From assembly GCA_009901575.1 (NCBI GenBank), contig WXYP01000004.1, positions 248,001-312,000 of the forward strand: a stretch of 64,000 nucleotides of DNA. Direction: 5' to 3'. Source of the stretch: Flavobacteriaceae bacterium R38 (GTDB lineage: Bacteria; Bacteroidota; Bacteroidia; Flavobacteriales; Flavobacteriaceae). The notes beneath the pieces are model-generated. The model saw only the letters and a list, made by a program, of their open reading frames with translations. It was not told where the DNA came from and searched no databases. The position numbers and the translations under genes are program-made. How positions within the stretch are numbered: the first letter of the stretch is position 1; each line of letters starts with the position of its first letter. Below are positions 9,897 to 18,632 of this stretch, one piece after another.

Positions 9897-10250
9897 ATGA
9901 AGAACTTAATAATGACTTTTGCTATGTTGTTTTCAGTTGTTTTGATGGCACAGACTGATAAACCTCTAATGGAAAAAGAAGGAGATTTAACTAAAGTAAC
10001 TTACTTTCATGAAAATGGTAAAGTTGCCCAAATAGGTTTTTATAAGAATAAAAAAATACATGGACAATGGAAGGCTTATGATGTTAAAGGTAAAAAAATT
10101 GCTGTAGCTAATTATGATGAAGGTAAAAAAGTAGGAAAGTGGTTATTCTGGAATGAGAATGGTTTAAAAGAAGTTGATTACAGTGATAATAGAATTGTAA
10201 GTGTTACTAATTGGAATAATTCGAATCGAGTTGTTATTAATGAAAAGTAA
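9897..10250 (+). CDS. Secreted MORN-repeat (YwqK-like) protein
   Basis: This 117-residue protein has a signal peptide (1-18, ending LMAQ) and at least three MORN-variant repeats of the form YxENGKVxxxGxYKNxKxxGxWxxY. Such proteins are often labelled YwqK-type antitoxin in databases, but the export signal argues against a cytoplasmic antitoxin role. The repeats form a beta-hairpin scaffold and no catalytic residues are apparent. It is monocistronic, with its own -33/-7 promoter and terminator. I call the fold with confidence and the function as unknown. Confidence 0.8.
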   Translation: MKNLIMTFAMLFSVVLMAQTDKPLMEKEGDLTKVTYFHENGKVAQIGFYKNKKIHGQWKAYDVKGKKIAVANYDEGKKVGKWLFWNENGLKEVDYSDNRIVSVTNWNNSNRVVINEK

Positions 10251-10267
10251 ACTTCCTGAAACTTACT

Positions 10268-10298
10268 AAAAAAACCCTGGAATTTTCCAGGGTTTTTT
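10268..10298. terminator. Bidirectional terminator between MORN gene and RND operon
   Basis: A long stem (AAAAACCCTGG / CCAGGGTTTTT, within 10268-10298) has an A run on one side and a T run on the other. It serves the two convergent genes. Confidence 0.85.
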
Positions 10299-10329
10299 AT
10301 TTCAAATAATTAACTAACGAAATTATTTG

Positions 10330-13300
10330 TTAAGCAGCTGCTTTAACTTCTTCGACAATTTCTCTGGCGACATTTTTTCTGCCTCCTTTAATTCTCATTT
10401 TAAGTTTCTGTACCAGGAAGAACATGATAGGAACTACAATTAAAGTAAGGAATGTTGCGATAAGGAGTCCGTAAATAACAGTCCATGCTAATGGACCCCA
10501 AAAGATAACATTATCTCCACCTACGTATATATTGGCATCAAACTCACTAAACAGTGTAAAGAAATTAATATTAAGACCGGTAGCAAGCGGAATTAATCCT
10601 AGAATAGTAGTGATCGCTGTTAGTAAAACCGGACGTAAACGTGCTTTTCCTCCTTTTACAATAGCATTTAAAAGGTCTTCAGTCTCCAGGTGCTGGTCAT
10701 CATCTATATCGTGTTCTACTTTTTTCCTGTCAATAAGTAATTGTGTGTAATCGAGTAATACCACACCATTATTTACTACAATTCCGGCAAGTGATATAAT
10801 TCCCATCATAGTCATCATAATAACAAAAGAACTCCCGGTAGCTATAATACCTCCAAAAACACCTATTAAGCTTAAGAAAATAGCCAACATAATAATACCA
10901 GGCTTTGAAATGGAATTGAATTGGAATATCAATATAAAGAATATCAATCCTAAACCTGTAAAGAAGGCACCCATTAAAAAGGTAAATTGTTTATCCTGTT
11001 CTTCGATTTGACCTGTATAATCAATTTTAACAGTTTCCGGTTGTTCTGTAAAGCTTTGCATCTCATCCTGGATTTGTGAAACAATAGCCCCTGCATCAGT
11101 ATAACCTGGCGCTAATGCAGAATACAAGGTTACTACACGCTTTACATCTTTATGTTTAATAGCACTAAACCCGGAAGCATTGTTTTGTTTAGCAACAGCC
11201 GAAACAGGAATTTCTTTGATCTGCCCACTGGATTGATCTCTAAAAGTGATTCGCTGATTAAAAATAGCACTGGTATTATACCTATTTTCTTCATTAAAGC
11301 GTACATAGATATCATAATCTTCTCCATCTTCTTTATAAATACCAGCTTTAGCTCCAAAAATAGAATTACGTAATTGTTGACCAACTTGTCCGGCAGATAC
11401 CCCCAATTCTCCTGCTTTTTTCCTGTCTACGATTACTTTCATAGAAGGTTTGGATTTGTTAACATCTATTTTTAACTCATCAATGCCCTGGATATTTTTA
11501 GAATTAATGAAGTCACGCATTTTTTCAGCAGTAACGATCAATTCTGTATAATTATCACCTTCTAATTCTACATTAATAGGGTATCCTGCCGGAGGTCCTA
11601 CAGCATCTTTCTCTACAGAAATAGCTACTCCAGGGTAGATATCTTTCAAGGCTTCCTGTACTTTTTTAAGTAATTCCTGACTGTCTGCACCTTCCCGGAA
11701 TTTAAATTCACGCATGGTCGCTGTAATTTTCCCTCTGTGCGGCATTTCTGCAGAAGATCCGCCATCGGTTTGTGGATTTCCGGCACCTTCACCAACTTGT
11801 GAAACCGCACTTTCTGTCAAGAAATTAAAACTACCATTTTTATAAGCTTCATCATTAATAATCTTATAAACACGTTCTTCGATATCTTTTGTAATAGCAT
11901 TTGTTTTCTCGATATCCGTTCCCTCAGGATACTCTATATAAGCAATAATCTGGTTTGGTGTGTTATCTGGAAAGAACTCTACCTTGGTACGCTGACTTCC
12001 AACTGAAGCACCAAAGCCCATAAATGCAATGATCAGCAAAGCAAAAGTTCCAAGAGTAATTAATATTGGTTTTCTTCCTTTCAAAGCTGTTCTTAATATT
12101 CTTTCATAGAAGCGTTCCCAGCGAGGTAAAACTCTATTTTGGAATCCGTTAGCCCATCTTCTTAAGAATAAACGATAAACCCAAAGCATAAGAGTAGTAA
12201 CTAGCATTAATGTACCTAAAGCCCTGTAAGCACCACCAAATATTAAAATGATTAAGCCTATTACCCCCATAATTACAGAAATTCTTATGATCTGTTTCAA
12301 TGGCATATTTTTATCTTCAGTACTCATAAACTGAGATACCAGTACTGAATTAAAGAAAATAGCAACGAATAATGAAGACCCTAAAACCACTGATAGTGTC
12401 ACAGGGAAATAAATCATAAATTGCCCCATTACTCCTGGCCATAGTCCTAATGGAATAAATGCTGCTACTGTTGTTGCTGTTGAAATAATGATAGGGAATG
12501 CGATTTCACCAATACCTTTTTTGGCAGCTTCAACACGACTCATTCCTTCTTCATCCATCAAACGATATACATTTTCAACGACCACGATACCATTATCTAC
12601 CAACATTCCCAGCCCCATAATTAATCCGAAAAGAATCATGGTATTCATGGTATATCCAAGCGCATTTAAGATCATAAGTGACATAAACATCGACATTGGA
12701 ATCGCAAAACCTACAAACAAAGCATTTTTAAATCCTAAAAAGAACATTAAAACGGTAACTACCAGTATAATTCCGAAGATGATATTATTAACCAAATCAT
12801 CTACCTGTCCAATAGTTTTTGAAGATTGATCATTGGCAATAGATACCTCTAAATCCGGAGGAAATACATTTGCAACAGCATCATCTACAATAGTTTTGAT
12901 TTGTTCTGCAGCTGCCACCATGTTTTTTCCAGAACGTTTTTTTACATCAAGCATGACTACCGGATGTCCAAACTCTCTGGCATAAGTTGTTTTATCCTCA
13001 TCTTTAAAAGTTACTTTGGCTATATCTTTTAGGTAAATAGGATTATTATTTTCAGATTTAACAACAAAATCTTCTAATTCTTCAGGGGTGTCGATCTCAC
13101 CAATAATTCGGATAGTTCTTCTTTGTCCGCTTGTGATTAAATTACCTGCAGACAAGGTGGTGTTTTCGTTGCTTATTGTGTTAATGATGTCATTAAAACT
13201 CACCTGAGCAGCCATCATCTTATAAATATCTACTGCAACCTCTACTTCTTTATCCTGGGCTCCACGAATGTCTACTTGTTTTATTTCCTGAAGGCTCTCA

Positions 13301-13839
13301 ATTTCATCTTCCAGGTACTCACCATATGCTTTTAACTTATCAACCGGATAATCTCCGGAAATATTGATATTAAGAATAGCAATCTCTTCAGATAAACTTA
13401 AGTCAAATACATTAGGTTCTACTTTAGCTCCATTAAATGTTGGCCAATCTTCACTTGAAGTTTCAGAATCTACTTCGTCTTTTACTTTTTGCTTAGCAGC
13501 TTCAACAGTAATGTTTTCATCAAACTCCACAATAATGATGGAATAATCTTCTTGAGACGTTGAAGTAATCTCAACAACATTACTTACTGTTTTTAACTGA
13601 TCCTCAATAGGATCTGTAATTAACTTCTCTATATCTTCGGCAGTATTTCCAGGGTAAAGAGAGCTAATATAGATCTTAGTTTCTTTAATTTCCGGGAAGT
13701 TCTCTCTAGGCATACTAAAGTAAGCCGAGCCTCCTAAGATGAGGATCAGGACAATTAAAACATACATCGTAGTTTTATTATTAATTGCCCAGGATGATAA
13801 TCCGAATTCCTTATTTACTTTTTTCTTTTTATCAGTCAT
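10330..13839 (-). CDS. RND efflux permease (AcrB/HAE1-like)
   Basis: This 1169-residue inner-membrane RND pump subunit has the usual two-fold layout, TM1 near residue 25, two large periplasmic loops and TM clusters near 350-560 and 930-1150. An extra hydrophobic stretch lies in the central linker (about 530-570). Working with the upstream HlyD-type adaptor and TolC-like channel it would export drugs or other toxic compounds. In TM4 the usual Asp pair reads LVDNGIVVVEN (Asp-Asn), and the TM10 Lys of AcrB is replaced in GIVVNNGVVLLD. The proton relay therefore differs from AcrB. It is the last gene of the operon. Confidence 0.93.
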   Translation of the reverse strand: MTDKKKKVNKEFGLSSWAINNKTTMYVLIVLILILGGSAYFSMPRENFPEIKETKIYISSLYPGNTAEDIEKLITDPIEDQLKTVSNVVEITSTSQEDYSIIIVEFDENITVEAAKQKVKDEVDSETSSEDWPTFNGAKVEPNVFDLSLSEEIAILNINISGDYPVDKLKAYGEYLEDEIESLQEIKQVDIRGAQDKEVEVAVDIYKMMAAQVSFNDIINTISNENTTLSAGNLITSGQRRTIRIIGEIDTPEELEDFVVKSENNNPIYLKDIAKVTFKDEDKTTYAREFGHPVVMLDVKKRSGKNMVAAAEQIKTIVDDAVANVFPPDLEVSIANDQSSKTIGQVDDLVNNIIFGIILVVTVLMFFLGFKNALFVGFAIPMSMFMSLMILNALGYTMNTMILFGLIMGLGMLVDNGIVVVENVYRLMDEEGMSRVEAAKKGIGEIAFPIIISTATTVAAFIPLGLWPGVMGQFMIYFPVTLSVVLGSSLFVAIFFNSVLVSQFMSTEDKNMPLKQIIRISVIMGVIGLIILIFGGAYRALGTLMLVTTLMLWVYRLFLRRWANGFQNRVLPRWERFYERILRTALKGRKPILITLGTFALLIIAFMGFGASVGSQRTKVEFFPDNTPNQIIAYIEYPEGTDIEKTNAITKDIEERVYKIINDEAYKNGSFNFLTESAVSQVGEGAGNPQTDGGSSAEMPHRGKITATMREFKFREGADSQELLKKVQEALKDIYPGVAISVEKDAVGPPAGYPINVELEGDNYTELIVTAEKMRDFINSKNIQGIDELKIDVNKSKPSMKVIVDRKKAGELGVSAGQVGQQLRNSIFGAKAGIYKEDGEDYDIYVRFNEENRYNTSAIFNQRITFRDQSSGQIKEIPVSAVAKQNNASGFSAIKHKDVKRVVTLYSALAPGYTDAGAIVSQIQDEMQSFTEQPETVKIDYTGQIEEQDKQFTFLMGAFFTGLGLIFFILIFQFNSISKPGIIMLAIFLSLIGVFGGIIATGSSFVIMMTMMGIISLAGIVVNNGVVLLDYTQLLIDRKKVEHDIDDDQHLETEDLLNAIVKGGKARLRPVLLTAITTILGLIPLATGLNINFFTLFSEFDANIYVGGDNVIFWGPLAWTVIYGLLIATFLTLIVVPIMFFLVQKLKMRIKGGRKNVAREIVEEVKAAA

Positions 13840-13867
13840 TAGTCCGTAGTCTTTAGTTGATAGAATT

Positions 13868-14242
13868 TTATTTGTTTTTGAGATATTTTTGAAGGCTGAT
13901 AATCATTTTAGATAGCTCTTCAAGTTTTTCTCTTATTTCATTTTCTTGTTGTGCAGTTATGTACCCTTGTCTTTTTGCTATTGTGGAACATACTACACAT
14001 TCTTTGACAGATCCAATAGCTATTTGCAAAAATCTATTAAATTGTAAATTGGTATCTCCCGAGCCTTCGGCTATGTTTAGCGCAACTGATGTTGCTGCCC
14101 TAATATATTGAGAGGTGAGTTTATAAGTTTCTTCTTTTGGAAAATTTTCACAGATAGTATATGTATAATCAACAAAGGCAATTGCTTTTTGATATACTTT
14201 TAAATCTTCAAACTTAAATTTAATACTACTATCTTTTTCCAT
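13868..14242 (-). CDS. Four-helix-bundle protein (S23/IVP family) inside efflux operon
   Basis: This 124-residue protein belongs to the S23 / 23S rRNA intervening-sequence protein family. Recognisable segments are FEDLKVYQKAIAFVDYTY, the conserved IRAATSVALNIAEGSG and FLQIAIGSVKEC. The family folds as a four-helix bundle and forms pentamers; its cellular role is not established, though relatives are the Avd partners of diversity-generating retroelements. It sits between the adaptor and permease genes of an RND operon, with short simple-sequence repeats on both sides, which suggests a guest gene. No reverse transcriptase is nearby. Confidence 0.9.
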   Translation of the reverse strand: MEKDSSIKFKFEDLKVYQKAIAFVDYTYTICENFPKEETYKLTSQYIRAATSVALNIAEGSGDTNLQFNRFLQIAIGSVKECVVCSTIAKRQGYITAQQENEIREKLEELSKMIISLQKYLKNK

Positions 14243-14285
14243 ATTGAATATTACAAACTACCAACTACTGTCTACCGACTCTCAT
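14243..14285. repeat. Degenerate ACTACC-type simple repeats beside guest gene
   Basis: Imperfect repeats of the form (A)ACTACc/CTACCgACT lie between the four-helix-bundle gene and the hlyD stop. A similar sequence in inverted orientation (TAGTCCGTAGTCTTTAGTTG, about 13838-13861) lies on the other side of the guest gene. Confidence 0.45.
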
Positions 14286-15450
14286 TATTAATTAAGATTT
14301 TAATCTCCTGTCCGTCTTTTACGCTTCGAGCTCCTTCATCAATAATCTCGTTTCCATTTTCTAAACCTGAAAGCACTTCGATATAGTCACCTTGTGTTTT
14401 TCCTGTTACAATAATAACTCGCTTTGCTTTGGCTTTGTTTTCAGATTTATCGGTAACAGTATACACATATTGTTGCCCCTCTGCATTTTCAGAAATAATA
14501 CTTTGAGGAATTAATATAGCCTTCTCGTTGGTGTAATCGTTTATTTTAAGTTTAGCTGTTAAATTGGGTTTAATAAAATTGTCTTTATTAGGCACAGCAA
14601 CTTCTACTTTAAAAGTTCGGTTAGCAGGATTTATGAAATTTCCTGCCTGGCGAATTTTTGCATTCACAGATTCTCCTAAAACAGGAAACTCTACCTGTAC
14701 ATCTTTCCCAGGAGTTACATCGGTAATATAACGCTCAGGAACATCGGTTTCTATGTACATTTCGCTAAGATTTACCAACCTGAATAGTTGAGATTGCCCT
14801 GGCGAAACTACACTTCCTTGTTCTGTAATAACATCATCTATTACACCAGAAAATGGAGCAGTAACAGAAGTTTTACTTAATTGCTTTTTTATCTGATCGA
14901 CAGCATTTTTCTGAGACTCATAATTGGTCTTAGCCTCTAAGTATTGGATTTCTGAACCAATTTTTTGATCCCATAATCTTTTTTGACGTTCAAATGTAGT
15001 TTTGGCCAGTTGCGCCTGCACTTCAACTTGTGCTAATTGCTGTGCTAATCCGCCATCATCTATTCTTGCTAATAATTGTCCTTTTTTAACACGATCTCCT
15101 TCTTTAACAAATACTCTTGATAATATTCCGGCTGCTTCAGGATACATAACCAGGTTTTGTTTGGTACTAACGTTACCCTGAAGTTCTAAATAGTGTAAGA
15201 ACAGTGATTCTTTAGCTGAGAATGTAGTGGTTAAAGGAATTTTTTCCTGGGGATCTAATTCTTTGATTTTCGCTTCAAGCTGCTTTAGCTGATCCAGTAT
15301 TTCTTTTTGCTGTGCATCTAAAGCTGTTTTCTTTTGCCTGATTTGTTTTAGATCGTTTGAAGCCAAAACTGATTCAATAGAAGTTCCGCTACCACCTCCA
15401 CACGAAGTGATTATTAACGATACTATTGCTATGATATATATTTTTTTCAT
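14272..15450 (-). CDS. RND efflux periplasmic adaptor (HlyD/AcrA-like lipoprotein)
   Basis: This membrane-fusion protein links the RND permease to the TolC channel. I place the start at the internal Met (15450, 392 residues), because it gives a proper lipoprotein signal MKKIYIIAIVSLIITSC with the lipid Cys at 17. The longer frame from 15486 adds 12 polar residues. Domains are a coiled coil (about 25-65 and the hairpin at 145-190), a biotinyl-lipoyl-like half (GILSRVFVKEGDRVKKGQLLARID) and beta-barrel domains. The tolC stop overlaps the longer start, consistent with tight coupling. Confidence 0.9.
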   Translation of the reverse strand: MKKIYIIAIVSLIITSCGGGSGTSIESVLASNDLKQIRQKKTALDAQQKEILDQLKQLEAKIKELDPQEKIPLTTTFSAKESLFLHYLELQGNVSTKQNLVMYPEAAGILSRVFVKEGDRVKKGQLLARIDDGGLAQQLAQVEVQAQLAKTTFERQKRLWDQKIGSEIQYLEAKTNYESQKNAVDQIKKQLSKTSVTAPFSGVIDDVITEQGSVVSPGQSQLFRLVNLSEMYIETDVPERYITDVTPGKDVQVEFPVLGESVNAKIRQAGNFINPANRTFKVEVAVPNKDNFIKPNLTAKLKINDYTNEKAILIPQSIISENAEGQQYVYTVTDKSENKAKAKRVIIVTGKTQGDYIEVLSGLENGNEIIDEGARSVKDGQEIKILINNESR

Positions 15451-15485
15451 TTCGATTGAGTTTTCGTTTTTCCAGTTGAGTTTCA

Positions 15486-16823
15486 TTATTTGGTATTACT
15501 ATTTAGAATAACTTCTAATTCAGCTTTATTATTAATTACATCGAGCATGGCTTGTAAATACTCTTGTTGAGTAGTATACAATTGCGTTTGCGCTTGTCTT
15601 AATTCAAAACTTGTGGCAATTCCTTCGGTATATTTAACCTGATTTTTTCGTTCTATCCGCTCTGCTAATGATAAATTTTGCTTAGAAGTTTGGTAATTTT
15701 CTATTGCAAAAAGATAATTACTTCTGGCATTACTTAAGTCTAATTGCAATTGCTGCTCTGTATGTGTCAACTCTGCTTTTACCTTTTCCAGTTCTATTTT
15801 TGCACGTTGCGTTTTAGCAGCACGCTCACCAGAACTGAAGATAGGGACATTAAGGCTTAATCCGAATGCAGATGTACCAAAATAACGTTGACCGCTATCA
15901 AAGAAGGAGAATTCATCGCTAAAACCTTGATACCCTCCATTGATAAAAGCATTTAAAGAAGGTAACGCACGACTTTTTTCAAGTTTTACCTGTAATTCCT
16001 GAGCTTTAACATTGTTAGAAGCGATTTTAAAATCTATATTGTTTTCTACAACTAAATCTTCGACTGCAAGATTGTTATTGATGTTTTGTACCGCAAGGTT
16101 TTCTAATTGATCTGTTAAAGTAACTTCAGTATTTAAATTTATACCTAAGGCGATATTTAAAAATTTATAAGCAACATCTTTTAGACGTTTTGTGTTGTTT
16201 AAATTACTGGTAACATTCGCCAAAGTAATTTGTAATTGCTCTAAATCTTCTTCTTCTCCAAGACCGTTTTCAACTATTTTTCTCGTTTCGTCTACGTTCT
16301 TTTGAAGTACTTTTTGATTTTCGATCAATATTTGAACACTTTCTTCTGTTAGCAATACATTTCCATAAGCACTAATAACACCTTTGCGAATTTCTGAATC
16401 TGTTTTAACTTTAGCGTTTTGAGATATTTTCAGAAAAACTTTAGCGGCCTGGAGTGCCACGATATAAGGACCATCAAATATTTTTTGATCCAACCTTGCA
16501 AAGGCGTTTACACTCTGACTTGTTCCAAAAGTGAATTCTTCATCAATACCATCTCCGTTGGTATCAAATAACGTTACCTGTTGTTTTAAGAAGTTTTGAT
16601 AATCTCCGGAAATACTAATTTGTGGGAGTCCGCTAGCTGTGGCTTCCCATTTCTGTTTTTTCGCAATCTCAATATCACGAGTGGCATTATTTGCGTCTTT
16701 ATTATTTTCTAAAGCAAACTGAATCGCTTCTTCCAGAGAAAAACTATAAGTTTTTTCTTGAGAAAATATTGAGATAGAAAACAACAAGGATGGAATTAAA
16801 AGAAATAAAAAGTTGTTTTTCAT
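15486..16823 (-). CDS. TolC-family outer-membrane efflux channel
   Basis: This 445-residue TolC-like protein has a signal peptide (1-21, ending IFSQ) and two repeated alpha-helical hairpins typical of the trimeric outer-membrane channel and periplasmic tunnel. The motif SLEEAIQFALENNKD at the N-terminus and the NARSNYLFAIENYQTSKQNLSLAERI helix near the C-terminus are characteristic. It is followed directly by the adaptor gene. The tetR gene lies 97 bp upstream on the same strand, so the operon order is tetR, tolC, hlyD, guest gene, RND. Confidence 0.92.
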   Translation of the reverse strand: MKNNFLFLLIPSLLFSISIFSQEKTYSFSLEEAIQFALENNKDANNATRDIEIAKKQKWEATASGLPQISISGDYQNFLKQQVTLFDTNGDGIDEEFTFGTSQSVNAFARLDQKIFDGPYIVALQAAKVFLKISQNAKVKTDSEIRKGVISAYGNVLLTEESVQILIENQKVLQKNVDETRKIVENGLGEEEDLEQLQITLANVTSNLNNTKRLKDVAYKFLNIALGINLNTEVTLTDQLENLAVQNINNNLAVEDLVVENNIDFKIASNNVKAQELQVKLEKSRALPSLNAFINGGYQGFSDEFSFFDSGQRYFGTSAFGLSLNVPIFSSGERAAKTQRAKIELEKVKAELTHTEQQLQLDLSNARSNYLFAIENYQTSKQNLSLAERIERKNQVKYTEGIATSFELRQAQTQLYTTQQEYLQAMLDVINNKAELEVILNSNTK

Positions 16824-16920
16824 GTGTTTTATTTATTGTTTTTTATAAAGTCACATGCTGTTCGCTATAAGTCATTCCTCTGTTTGATAAAGCTCTTAGC
16901 ATGCTCGTTTTATGTGCTTA

Positions 16921-17523
16921 TTATTGATTTGTATTAATAAAGTTGTTTAAAGTTTGTAATCCTTTTTCTGTAACTATGGCTCTTAAATGATATTCAAGGT
17001 AATTTTCCATTAATTGATTCATTGAAAACAGCTCTTGAGGAAAAAGTTCCGGATCTTTAATCCCGGTCATCCCGTTAAAATACATTCTGGCAACAAAATC
17101 GACATTCATATTTTTTCGAAATAACTCTTGATCTATACCTTTCTTTAAATTTTCCCTCACGCTTTCATGCATCACTTCAAATTGCTTCATTTTTAATACC
17201 CGGTAAATTTTTGGATAATATTTTCGCAGTTGATATTGTGGAGAAGATTTTTCATTTTTTAAATGCTCCATCACAAATTTTTTGATGTGATACAATTCTT
17301 CAATTGGATTTGGAGCTACTTCGCAAATACGATCAATTCCATTGCAGATAGTATCAAACAAATGAAAAGTAGTGGCTTCTACTAATTTCGTTTTGTTTTG
17401 ATAATGTGTGTAAATGGTTTTTTTAGAAATCCCCATTTCATTGGCAATATCATCCATAGTAACGCTTTTAAACCCTAGATTTAAAAACATTTCGGTTGCT
17501 TTATTTAAAATTTGATCTTTCAT
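16921..17523 (-). CDS. TetR/AcrR-family transcriptional regulator
   Basis: This 200-residue repressor has an N-terminal TetR helix-turn-helix (about residues 10-45, VTMDDIANEMGISKKTIYTHY). A ligand-binding alpha-helical C-terminal domain has no family-wide sequence signature. As the first gene of the efflux operon it most likely represses that operon and is relieved by a pump substrate. A good -33/-7 promoter lies immediately upstream. The operator could not be assigned. Confidence 0.92.
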   Translation of the reverse strand: MKDQILNKATEMFLNLGFKSVTMDDIANEMGISKKTIYTHYQNKTKLVEATTFHLFDTICNGIDRICEVAPNPIEELYHIKKFVMEHLKNEKSSPQYQLRKYYPKIYRVLKMKQFEVMHESVRENLKKGIDQELFRKNMNVDFVARMYFNGMTGIKDPELFPQELFSMNQLMENYLEYHLRAIVTEKGLQTLNNFINTNQ

Positions 17524-17533
17524 AATTACAGGG

Positions 17534-17563
17534 CAAAAATAATAACGGAAACTTTAAAAACAA
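17534..17563 (-). promoter_or_regulatory. Bacteroidota promoter of the tetR/efflux operon
   Basis: On the minus strand TTG (17563-17561), a 19-bp spacer and TATTTTTG (17541-17534) match the -33/-7 consensus. The -7 box ends 10 bp before the tetR start codon, so the leader is very short. Confidence 0.65.
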
Positions 17564-17603
17564 TAAAAGTTTCCAAAGTTTTACACTTTTTTAACATTTA
17601 ATT

Positions 17604-17611
17604 TAGATTTG
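17604..17611 (+). promoter_or_regulatory. -7 box of the polyprenyl synthetase gene
   Basis: TAGATTTG matches TAnnTTTG, 46 bp upstream of the ATG at 17658. The -33 is not exact. Confidence 0.4.
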
Positions 17612-17657
17612 AAGTGAATTGATTTATGGTATTTTAGCTGAAAATTAAGTAAGCCGA

Positions 17658-18632
17658 ATGCATTCTATTCAAGAGTATCAAGAACTTTTCAAAAACTATT
17701 TATCAGAAAAAGTAACCACTAAAGATCCGGTAAATTTATATGAGCCTATTTCTTATATTTTAGAGTTAGGAGGCAAAAGACTTCGTCCGGTTTTAACTTT
17801 AATGACAGCAGAAATTTTTGGAACAGATTATAAAAAAGCCCTGAATGCTGCTTTGGCTGTTGAGGTATTCCATAATTTTTCTTTAGTACATGATGATATT
17901 ATGGATGATGCACCTTTAAGAAGGGGTAAAGAAACAGTACATGAAAAATGGGATTTAAATACGGGAATTCTTTCCGGGGATGCTATGCTTATTATTGCAT
18001 ATCAGTTTTTTGAACATTATGATCCGGTAACTTTTCAAAAATTAGCCAGGTTGTTTGGTAAAACGGCGATTGAAGTATGTGAGGGACAGCAATATGATAT
18101 TGATTTTGAAGAGAGAGATGATGTCACTATTCGAGAATACCTAAAAATGATTGAGTATAAAACTGCGGTTTTGGTAGGAGCTGCTATGAAAATGGGAGCA
18201 CTTGTAGCAGAAACTTCCGCAGAAAATGCAGAGGCGATATACAATTTTGGGTTAAACCTGGGAATTGCTTTTCAATTACAAGACGATTATTTAGATGTTT
18301 TTGGAGATCCGAAGACTTTTGGAAAACAAGTAGGAGGTGATATCATCGAAAATAAGAAGACGTATTTATATCTAAAAGCATTAGAATTATCAGCAGTAGA
18401 AGAGGCAAAAGAATTAAGACATTTATTTTCTATTCAGCCTAAAGATTCGGCAGATAAGGTAGAAACAGTTACTGCTATTTTTAAAGCCAGTGGTTCTGCT
18501 CAGCATACCCAGGAAGAGATATATCATTATACGCAGAAAGCGTTTAAAATACTCTCCACTTTAGAGATAGACGAAGAAAAGAAAAGTATATTAAAAGTAT
18601 TTGGGGAAAGCCTTATGAAACGGACTGTTTAA
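17658..18632 (+). CDS. Polyprenyl (geranylgeranyl/octaprenyl-type) diphosphate synthase
   Basis: This 324-residue trans-isoprenyl diphosphate synthase condenses isopentenyl diphosphate onto an allylic primer. Both aspartate-rich motifs are present: the first as LVHDDIMDDAPLRRG (DDxxD) and the second as QLQDDYLDVFGD (DDxxD), plus GGKRLRP near the N-terminus. Being beside lycopene cyclase and a CruF-like gene, it could supply C20 diphosphate for carotenoids. Chain length (GGPP versus a longer quinone chain) is not settled by eye. Its 3' end overlaps the convergent crtY by 20 bp. Confidence 0.93.
   Translation: MHSIQEYQELFKNYLSEKVTTKDPVNLYEPISYILELGGKRLRPVLTLMTAEIFGTDYKKALNAALAVEVFHNFSLVHDDIMDDAPLRRGKETVHEKWDLNTGILSGDAMLIIAYQFFEHYDPVTFQKLARLFGKTAIEVCEGQQYDIDFEERDDVTIREYLKMIEYKTAVLVGAAMKMGALVAETSAENAEAIYNFGLNLGIAFQLQDDYLDVFGDPKTFGKQVGGDIIENKKTYLYLKALELSAVEEAKELRHLFSIQPKDSADKVETVTAIFKASGSAQHTQEEIYHYTQKAFKILSTLEIDEEKKSILKVFGESLMKRTV

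Noticed and set aside
9897-10250. Toxin-antitoxin antitoxin (YwqK annotation)
   Set aside because: It has a signal peptide and no toxin partner, so an exported MORN-repeat protein is the safer call.
13868-14242. Diversity-generating retroelement (Avd-like protein)
   Set aside because: The four-helix-bundle family fits, but there is no reverse transcriptase or template/variable repeat.
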